Source: Clostridia bacterium
GTDB lineage: Bacteria > Bacillota > Clostridia > Oscillospirales > CAG-272
Length of the DNA stretch: 64,000 nucleotides
Direction: 5' to 3'
Assembly (NCBI GenBank): GCA_017621755.1
Contig: JAGASL010000021.1
Location: forward strand, 1 to 64,000
The notes under the pieces are model-generated. The model was not told the DNA's origin. It saw only the letters and a list, made by a program, of their open reading frames with translations, and made no database searches. The stretch's first letter is position 1. Each line of letters opens with the position of its first letter. The position numbers were made by a program, and so were the translations under genes. Of this stretch, positions 59,101 to 64,000 are shown one piece after another.

Positions 59101-59777
59101 ATGCCGCCACACAGACAGAATGCCGCCAAAAGATCAAAGCGCTTGGCTCTGTCAACGTAGCGGCGATCGAGGAATATGACCAGGTCAAGGAGCGGTATGA
59201 AACACTCTCTGAGCAGGTTGGCGACCTCAATCATTCGTACGAGGAGCTGACCGGCGTGATCAGCAAGATCGAAACCGAAATGAAGGCCAGCTTTGTCACC
59301 GCCTTTACTGAGATCAACCGCAATTTCGGCATTGTATTCCGCGAGCTGTTTGGCGGCGGCCAGGCAGAGCTGTTCTTGACCGACCCCGAGGACGTTTTGA
59401 ACTGCGGTATTGAAATCAAGGCGGCCCCTCCTGGTAAGATCATTAAAAGCCTGGCTCTGCTTTCTGGCGGCGAGCAAGCCTTTGTCGCCTGTGCGCTCTT
59501 CTTCGCCATTCTGAAGGTAAATCCCACCCCGTTCTGCCTCTTGGATGAGATCGAGGCGGCGCTGGACGAGGTAAACGTTTATCGCCTGGGCGAATACATC
59601 AAGAAGTTCTGCGGTGAAACGCAGTTTATTCTGATCACGCACCGCCGCGGTACCATGCAGATCGCCGACCGGCTATACGGCGTTACGATGCCGGAGCGCG
59701 GTATTTCCAGGGTCATTGCACTGGATATGAATGAAATGGAAAGCAGAAGTAAGGAGTTTACAGATGGGCTTCTTTGA
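56163..59777 (+). CDS. smc: Chromosome segregation protein SMC
   Basis: A 1204-residue SMC ATPase. The N-terminal head has Walker A GPNGSGKSNISDAMRWVLGE. Two long coiled coils (~165-500 and ~680-1030) flank a hinge near 520-660 (IYGPLSQLIST, NAGGSFTGGSV). The C-terminal head has signature LLSGGEQAFVA and Walker B FCLLDEIEAALDE. With ScpA and ScpB (encoded at 42369 and 41576) it forms the condensin ring. Starts at GTG 56163 with AAGGAGAAG upstream; ftsY overlaps its end by 14 nt. Confidence 0.97.
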   Translation: MYLKSLELHGFKSFPNRTVLNFERGTTVVVGPNGSGKSNISDAMRWVLGELSSRSIRGTKMEDVIFGGTNDRRPMGFAEVSVCFDNTDKNHALNLPYDEVVVTRRYYRAGESEYFINRKPCRLRDIYELFMNTGVGREGYSIIGQGRIAEILSKKSEDRRNFFEEAAGISKFRFKKQEAEKKLADTENNMVRVRDILSELEGRVEPLRRDSEKARRYLELYERKKEADVSLWLYDTQKLRTDITACRDACSLSENELALITESLASLEAQNDRLDEEQRSNRLLSEQLLTQIRDHTKNINRLDNEYQLLQNEAKHRDELIIDCNQRIHSTNQALVSLAEECRAGEAKIAGLREQEGNLTDEHLGLLAEQQAKMQEAQVLEGKLSAELESSKEIEASAVDLRVRMDVLKNTRASGNDKCESLLAEIGRYEADGKKLREEAARCEKNAEGFKNKIAELDQTIANGATDTDATNAARAEKMNELSAVSVQRSSFLQRVETLQRMEEHFEGYNNSVRFVMQREKQGGIAGAGKIYGPLSQLISTEKDYIIAVETALGSSIQNIVVDNETTAKAAMRCLKENRAGRATFYPISAIRSAGETDEIRRAATFAGYVNRADKLVTFEKTFTDIVEWLLARTVVFDDIDHATEAAKSLRYRVKIVTLDGQVINAGGSFTGGSVKHDSGIMSRAAEIESLKKEAEGLGKQITAAEKAIADFDKQLESIHNAVREAEQQKELLLTMSRAQFAALDSANAKLEANENLKAKLQADYDAIVAAELESGEELQALQAELSECEKKISAIADRRNELEIERNAILDEKDSLAGRASDVQIRLAEVRGEMLAASNAIDTAKTRIEELKSSKDEQQERVVEHETWLMDHKTELEANRREREKLDTLLSEIDSSRQSVEADNDDFAKRLTELKLQIRNKHNQKDLCAETDNRNKRKLERLTEEYDRLSSRLYDDYELTAEEARRLDYPPVTAENHSQYAATQTECRQKIKALGSVNVAAIEEYDQVKERYETLSEQVGDLNHSYEELTGVISKIETEMKASFVTAFTEINRNFGIVFRELFGGGQAELFLTDPEDVLNCGIEIKAAPPGKIIKSLALLSGGEQAFVACALFFAILKVNPTPFCLLDEIEAALDEVNVYRLGEYIKKFCGETQFILITHRRGTMQIADRLYGVTMPERGISRVIALDMNEMESRSKEFTDGLL

Positions 59778-60669
59778 GAAGTTAAAAAGTGGATTACAGA
59801 AAACCAAAAACGCCCTGTTCGGCAAAATCGACAACCTGCTGAAGAGCTTTGTTCGTATTGACGAGGACTTTTTGGATGAATTAGAGGAGCTGCTGATCAC
59901 CGCCGATGTAGGGGTAGAGACCAGCGAGGAAATTTTAGACACGCTGCGTGAAAGGATCCGCGAGGGGCGCATCAAGGAGCCGGATGACGTGCGCCAGTCC
60001 CTGCGCGAGATCGTGCGCGAGCTGATTGGCGAGCACGAGCCGCTTGATCTCTCCACCTCACCCTCCGTTATTTTGGTGATCGGTGTCAACGGCGTTGGCA
60101 AAACCACCTCGATCGGCAAGATCTCCGCCGCCCTGAAGCAGGAAAAAAAGAAGGTTGTGGTTGCCGCGGCCGATACCTTCCGCGCCGCAGCCACCGAGCA
60201 GCTTGCCATCTGGTGTGAGCGCAGCGGCGTTGACCTGATCAAGCAAGGGCAGGGGGCTGACCCGGCTTCGGTGGTATATGATGCCATTCAGGCCGTAAAG
60301 AGCCGCCACGCCGACGTATTGCTGATCGATACCGCCGGCCGCCTGCACAACAAAAAGAACCTAATGGACGAGCTTGCCAAAATCAACCGTGTCATCGGGC
60401 GCGAGCTGCCGGATAGCGCACGCGAGACCCTGCTGGTCTTAGATGCCACCACCGGTCAAAACGCCGTTAGTCAGGCAAAGGAATTTAAGAATGCCGCTGA
60501 TATCACCGGCTTGATCTTAACAAAGCTGGATGGCACCGCCAAGGGGGGCATCGTACTCTCGATCCGGCGCGAGCTTGGCATTCCTGTAAAATTTATCGGA
60601 GTTGGAGAGCAGATCGACGATATGCGCCCGTTTGAAGCCGGTGCGTTTGTCGATGCCTTGTTTGAATAA
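59764..60669 (+). CDS. ftsY: Signal recognition particle receptor FtsY
   Basis: A 301-residue SRP GTPase. A short N domain (FFEKLKSGLQKTKNALFGKI) is followed by the G domain with GVNGVGKTTSIGKI, DTFRAAATEQL, DTAGRL, and TKLDGTAKGG. It docks ribosome-SRP complexes at the membrane; the SRP RNA is at 8328. The ATG at 59764 has AAGGAG upstream and overlaps smc, a common coupling. Confidence 0.97.
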   Translation: MGFFEKLKSGLQKTKNALFGKIDNLLKSFVRIDEDFLDELEELLITADVGVETSEEILDTLRERIREGRIKEPDDVRQSLREIVRELIGEHEPLDLSTSPSVILVIGVNGVGKTTSIGKISAALKQEKKKVVVAAADTFRAAATEQLAIWCERSGVDLIKQGQGADPASVVYDAIQAVKSRHADVLLIDTAGRLHNKKNLMDELAKINRVIGRELPDSARETLLVLDATTGQNAVSQAKEFKNAADITGLILTKLDGTAKGGIVLSIRRELGIPVKFIGVGEQIDDMRPFEAGAFVDALFE

Positions 60670-60670
60670 T

Positions 60671-61564
60671 ATGAAAATTGTATTAGCTTCCCGAAACAAA
60701 AAGAAGATCAACGAGGTGCTGACCCTGCTCAAGGAGCACGGCATGGCAGATATCTCCGTTCTTTCGCTGGACGATATCGGTATGACCGATGAAATAGAAG
60801 AGGACGGCACCACCTTCGCAGAAAACGCCATCATCAAAGCCTCTGTTCCCGCCTCGCTTGGCTACATCGGCATTGCGGATGATTCCGGCCTGGCCGTGGA
60901 TGCACTGGGCGGTGCGCCGGGTGTATATTCCGCGCGCTACGCGGGCGAGCCGTGCGATGATGAAAAAAACAACCAAAAGCTGCTTAGCGAGTTGGCAAAC
61001 ACCCCAGACGAGGAGCGCACCGCCCAATATGTTTGCGCTATGGCCTGCGTATTCCCGGATGGGCGCCAATTCACCGTAGAAGGCAGCTGCAAGGGACGCA
61101 TCCTGCGCGAATACCACGGCGATGGTGGCTTTGGCTATGATCCGCTCTTTTATTACCCGGGCTATCAAAAAACTTTTGCCGAGATTACGCCGGAAATGAA
61201 AAACCGCGTGAGCCACCGCGGCAAGGCGATCAATGATTTCTGTAAAAAGCTCTCTGAGATGCTGGTATTCCCGCCATCACTCTCCAGCAAGAATCGTGCC
61301 TATCTGCGCTCTCTTGCCACCAGCATGCAGCCCATCTTTCAAATCGGAAAGGGCGGCATCACCGGCGAGATCTGCAAGCAGCTTTCCAACGCCTTAGAGG
61401 CACGCGAGCTAATTAAGATCACGGTGCTGGAAACCTGCTACGTTTCCGCGAAGGAAGCAGCCGAAATGATCGCCGACGTGATCGGTGCAAATGTAGTTGC
61501 CGTTACCGGCCGTAAGATCGTGCTTTACCGTGAATCTACCGAGAACAAAAAGATCTTTTTATGA
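60671..61564 (+). CDS. RdgB/HAM1 nucleotide pyrophosphatase fused to YhbY RNA-binding domain
   Basis: A 297-residue fusion. Residues 1-~197 are an RdgB (ITP/XTP) pyrophosphatase: VLASRNKKKINEV, TFAENAIIKA, GIADDSGLAVDAL, GGFGYDPLF and VSHRGKA. Residues ~203-297 are a complete YhbY (CRM) RNA-binding domain: LSSKNRAYLRSLA, FQIGKGGI and ALEARELIKI. Many Clostridia carry the two as adjacent genes; here no stop separates them. An in-frame ATG at 61259 lacks a ribosome site. The first part removes non-canonical purine NTPs; the second associates with pre-50S ribosomes. Confidence 0.9.
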   Translation: MKIVLASRNKKKINEVLTLLKEHGMADISVLSLDDIGMTDEIEEDGTTFAENAIIKASVPASLGYIGIADDSGLAVDALGGAPGVYSARYAGEPCDDEKNNQKLLSELANTPDEERTAQYVCAMACVFPDGRQFTVEGSCKGRILREYHGDGGFGYDPLFYYPGYQKTFAEITPEMKNRVSHRGKAINDFCKKLSEMLVFPPSLSSKNRAYLRSLATSMQPIFQIGKGGITGEICKQLSNALEARELIKITVLETCYVSAKEAAEMIADVIGANVVAVTGRKIVLYRESTENKKIFL

Positions 61565-62175
61565 TGAAAAAAGAGCGTATCGGCATCTATGGTGGCACCT
61601 TTTCACCGCCACATGTAGGCCACCACTGTGCCTTATCTGCCTTTTTGCAACAAGAGCGACTTGACCACGTGTACGTTATCCCCACGCTGCAGCCGCCGCA
61701 CAAGCCGCTGCAAGGCGATGCCTCGCCGCAGCAGCGGCTGGCTATGTGCCGCTTAGCCTTTGCCGATCTACCGATTACGGTAAGCGATATAGAGATCAAG
61801 CGCGGCGGGAAGAGCTATACGGTGCTAACGCTTGAGGAGCTAAAAAGGGAGGATAATACCCTGGTTCTTCTGTGCGGCAGCGATATGTTTTTATCGATCG
61901 ACCGCTGGTACCGGCCGGAACGTATTTTTGCTTTAGCAGAGATCGTTTACGTGCAGCGCGAGGGTGGCGAGCATGCAGAGCAGGTAGCGCAAGCGCTTGC
62001 CGCGCAGGCCATGCGTCTGCAGCAGCAATACGGCGCCGTGACACGGCCGCTTGCATGCCGTGCGATTGAAATATCTTCTACCATGCTGCGGCAAGAGCTG
62101 GCGCAGGGGAATGAAACGTCCTTTCTTTCTCCGTCTGTTAAGGAGTATATCGACCAATGTCAACTATACACATAA
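61561..62175 (+). CDS. nadD: Nicotinate-nucleotide adenylyltransferase
   Basis: A 204-residue nucleotidyltransferase of NAD synthesis. The ATP-binding GIYGGTFSPPHVGHH near residue 8 and ISSTMLRQELAQG near the end are the (H/T)xGH and ISST(x)R motifs. It joins ATP and nicotinate mononucleotide. A 4-nt overlap (ATGA) links it to the upstream fusion gene, and yqeK overlaps its 3' end by 19 nt. Confidence 0.96.
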   Translation: MMKKERIGIYGGTFSPPHVGHHCALSAFLQQERLDHVYVIPTLQPPHKPLQGDASPQQRLAMCRLAFADLPITVSDIEIKRGGKSYTVLTLEELKREDNTLVLLCGSDMFLSIDRWYRPERIFALAEIVYVQREGGEHAEQVAQALAAQAMRLQQQYGAVTRPLACRAIEISSTMLRQELAQGNETSFLSPSVKEYIDQCQLYT

Positions 62176-62822
62176 CCGAGGATGCATTGACCTTGCTGCG
62201 CAAGGCGGTAGAAAAACGCATTACAGGCAAGCGTTTTTTACACACGCTGGGTGTTGAAAAAGAGATTGCCCGGCTGGGGAAAATCTATCTGCCGCAAAAT
62301 ATCCATGCGTTGCGAGCCGCTGCGCTGCTGCACGATATCACAAAAGAATGCACGCTTGAAGAGCAGCTGCAGCTTTGCCGCCGCTTTGCAATAAAGCCAA
62401 GCAGGGCAGACCGTCTCTCCCCAAAGATCTTTCACGCATGGACAGCGGCTTGCCTTATCAAGGAAGAATTTCCCGCATTCGCCTCAGCCGAGATCACAGA
62501 AGCGGTAGGGCAGCATACCACTGGCATGCGCGGCATGTCGCTATTTTCCAAGCTGCTCTATTTGGCCGATTATATCGAAGAAACGCGCACGTTCCCCGAT
62601 TGTGTGGCGCTGCGCGAAGCGTTTTGGAGGCCGATGGCAGACCTGCCGCCAAAAGAGCGGCTGCCGCATCTGGATCGCATTTTGCTCAAGTCGTTTGATC
62701 TAACGATCAATTCCTTGCTTGCCGAGGGCAGCGTTATCGCCCCGGCAACCATCGATACACGTAACTGGCTCATTGAAGAATTTAACACGCATAACGGCAT
62801 AAGGGAATCACAGACTAACTAA
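62157..62822 (+). CDS. yqeK: YqeK-family HD-domain hydrolase
   Basis: A 221-residue HD-superfamily protein; YqeK proteins cleave Ap4A symmetrically. Metal and catalytic residues are seen in RFLHTLGVEKEIARL, AALLHDITKE, FHAWTAA, GQHTTG and LYLADYIEETR. The usual order nadD-yqeK-(LCP)-rsfS is kept. The start overlaps nadD with AAGGAG 13 nt upstream, a somewhat long spacing. An 11-bp hairpin spans its stop codon. Confidence 0.93.
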   Translation: MSTIHITEDALTLLRKAVEKRITGKRFLHTLGVEKEIARLGKIYLPQNIHALRAAALLHDITKECTLEEQLQLCRRFAIKPSRADRLSPKIFHAWTAACLIKEEFPAFASAEITEAVGQHTTGMRGMSLFSKLLYLADYIEETRTFPDCVALREAFWRPMADLPPKERLPHLDRILLKSFDLTINSLLAEGSVIAPATIDTRNWLIEEFNTHNGIRESQTN

Positions 62823-62835
62823 AATTAGTAGTCTG
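62811..62835 (+). other. Hairpin at the yqeK stop codon
   Basis: CAGACTA plus CTAA pairs with TTAG plus TAGTCTG (one bulged A, AA loop), just before the GAGG ribosome site of the next gene. It is followed by TTCTTTC, a poor terminator tail. It may be a processing or attenuation hairpin. Confidence 0.5.
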
Positions 62836-62845
62836 AGGTTCTTTC

Positions 62846-63868
62846 ATGAAAATCAAGATCGCATTATTTCTTGCGCTTGCCATTATTGCCGGGCTGGTTC
62901 TATACGGCGGCACGCCGATCGTCATGCAGCCCGCGGCAGAAGAAGTTCTCCCTTTGCAAAAAAGCATTCTGGTTCTTGGTATCGATCATGCTGCCAGCAA
63001 TAGCGACGTGGTCATGCTGGCGCACTTTTCGCAGGCAGAAAAGCAGTTGGTTTGTATGCAGCTGCCGCGAGATATGTATATCGAGGGCGAGCGTGAGCCT
63101 AAGCTCAATCACATATTCGCCTCATGCCGCGCCAAAGGCATGACCGAGGCTGATTCACTTTCCTATACAGCCAAACGCCTCTCCGATGCCTTTTCCATTC
63201 CCATAGACGGTGCTATATGCATCGATCTTGCTGCCTTTTCCCGCATGGTAGATGCTGTTGGCGGCATTCCCATCACCGTACCCATGGATATGACCTACCA
63301 TGACCCGGCACAGGGGCTTTCCATCCTACTAAAGCAGGGCAAGACCGTGCTGGATGGCAACATGGCCCAGCAGTTCGTGCGTTACCGCAGCGGCTATCTG
63401 GAGGGCGACATTGGCAGGCTGGATGCGCAAAAGCTGTTTCTTGCCGCCGCCTTTCAGCATCTGTCAAAGGGCATCTCACTCTCGCAAGCCGTTTCACTTT
63501 CCATTCGGTTTTTAGATGACGTTACGCTTGTCGGTAGCAAAAGCAGCTACTTTTCCTTAGTCACCGCGCTGCTGCAGCAAAGAGAAGCGCTTCGCGTCTC
63601 CTTTCTCTCTATCCCTGGCGAGGCTTTGCAAGAGCACGAGGGGGGTGGTACGTGGTATTACGTGATCAATCGCCCCGCTACCTGTGCCGCCTTAAACAAA
63701 TTTTTTACCCCCTACGCAACCATGCACGAGGGCACGTTTGATGCCGCCGGCCTGTTTTGCAAAAACGACGAACGGTTTTTGAATATCCACCTTTCGACCG
63801 ATATACCGTACCAGGTATACGGCCCAGAGGATATTTCCCATATAAAAATTACAAAGAAGGATAATTAA
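62846..63868 (+). CDS. LytR-CpsA-Psr (LCP) family protein
   Basis: A 340-residue membrane-anchored protein. An N-terminal helix (residues ~4-20) anchors it; the outside LCP domain has SILVLGIDHAASNSDVVMLAHF, MQLPRDMYIEGE and AVGGIPITVPMDM. The conserved Arg/Asp set that binds polyprenyl pyrophosphate is in LPRD and FVRYRSGYLEGDIGRLDAQK. LCP enzymes attach teichoic acids or other polymers to peptidoglycan. Its place between yqeK and rsfS is common in Clostridia. GAGG lies 8 nt before the ATG. Confidence 0.92.
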   Translation: MKIKIALFLALAIIAGLVLYGGTPIVMQPAAEEVLPLQKSILVLGIDHAASNSDVVMLAHFSQAEKQLVCMQLPRDMYIEGEREPKLNHIFASCRAKGMTEADSLSYTAKRLSDAFSIPIDGAICIDLAAFSRMVDAVGGIPITVPMDMTYHDPAQGLSILLKQGKTVLDGNMAQQFVRYRSGYLEGDIGRLDAQKLFLAAAFQHLSKGISLSQAVSLSIRFLDDVTLVGSKSSYFSLVTALLQQREALRVSFLSIPGEALQEHEGGGTWYYVINRPATCAALNKFFTPYATMHEGTFDAAGLFCKNDERFLNIHLSTDIPYQVYGPEDISHIKITKKDN

Positions 63869-63873
63869 GCATC

Positions 63874-64000
63874 ATGGACACTACAGAAAACAACATGGTT
63901 CATCGTGATCTGAGCGGTGCCACCTCGCGCGAGATCGCCGAAGAGGCCGCCTCGGCTCTTTTTCGGAAAAAGGGAATTAACATTCGCCTGTTCCACGTAG
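63874..64000 (+). CDS. rsfS: Ribosomal silencing factor RsfS, N-terminal part (cut by window end)
   Basis: The first 42 codons only. REIAEEAASALFRKKGINIRLFHV matches the opening helix and strand of RsfS/YbeB, and the gene lies in its usual place after nadD-yqeK-LCP. RsfS binds L14 and blocks subunit joining in starvation. The start ATG at 63874 has AAGGAT ~13 nt upstream. The short length lowers certainty. Confidence 0.72.
   Translation, partial: MDTTENNMVHRDLSGATSREIAEEAASALFRKKGINIRLFHV

Noticed and set aside
1-64000. Insertion sequences, prophage genes, CRISPR arrays, toxin-antitoxin or other defence systems
   Set aside because: I saw no transposase, integrase, phage structural gene, regular repeat array or recognisable defence gene. 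The genes not assigned to a family are membrane or regulatory proteins in otherwise conserved settings.

Overview
The window looks like a chromosomal segment of an anaerobic, spore-forming member of the Clostridia, probably gut-associated. Four lines support this. Sporulation genes are scattered through it (sigK, ylbJ/spoVV, yqfC, yqfD, gerW/ytfJ, a dacF-type carboxypeptidase). Strict-anaerobe oxygen defence is present (a flavodiiron protein, desulfoferrodoxin and rubredoxin). Host-glycan hydrolases are present (GH29, GH95, GH20, GH38). Housekeeping clusters follow the gene order typical of Clostridia. Base composition is close to half G+C by eye. Species and family cannot be fixed from the sequence alone. 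I see no insertion sequence, prophage, CRISPR array or clear foreign island.

Layout. 1-410: the 3' end of a 23S rRNA followed directly by tRNA-Lys(CTT), with no 5S gene between them. 438-4947: a GH29 fucosidase, then a Gfo/Idh/MocA dehydrogenase plus TIM-barrel isomerase operon divergent from an AraC regulator. 4961-8259: a queT transporter gene behind a probable preQ1-I riboswitch, a DUF378 protein, sigK, an OmpR-like regulator with a degenerate receiver, and an SDR reductase. 8288-11302: SRP RNA, dnaX, ybaB/ebfC, recR. 11337-16447: mgtE with a long leader, then a COG0523 metal-GTPase pair and two unknown membrane proteins. 16495-18871: flavodiiron protein, desulfoferrodoxin and rubredoxin operon. 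19003-19935: S1-domain protein. 20191-27291: GH20-GH38-GH95 operon. 27330-35477: ylbJ, then the yqfC-yqfD-phoH-ybeY-era-recO-mutS2 run. 35594-38025: ECF sigma factor with a membrane-anchored beta-propeller partner. 38069-46940 (minus): lon-engB-M50 protease-scpA-scpB-DUF2953-gerW-dacF-rluB-GNAT. 47104-64000 (plus): infC-rpmI-rplT with an attenuated leader, then trmH-type methylase, dprA, topA, trmFO, plsX, rnc, smc, ftsY, an rdgB-yhbY fusion, nadD, yqeK, an LCP protein and the start of rsfS.

How the genes work together. Most of the window is core information processing: translation, SRP targeting, chromosome segregation and DNA repair. Three metabolic modules sit between. One is cytoplasmic glycan breakdown; none of the four hydrolases has a signal peptide and no transporter is present, so imported oligosaccharides are the likely substrate. 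One is O2/NO/superoxide removal. One is metal handling, with Mg2+ import beside His/Cys-rich GTPases.

Most interesting points. A ~205-nt mgtE leader carries a 36-codon ORF whose start region can pair with its own Pro codons, and it does not look like an M-box. The COG0523 protein carries a ~100-residue His/Cys repeat and is paired with a second GTPase bearing a YcgQ-like domain. rdgB and yhbY are fused. The SRP RNA has covaried base pairs around its tetraloop. The preQ1-I/queT unit, the AUU start of infC and an A8 slippage candidate in dnaX are also worth checking. All calls were made by reading the sequence; no database search was run.
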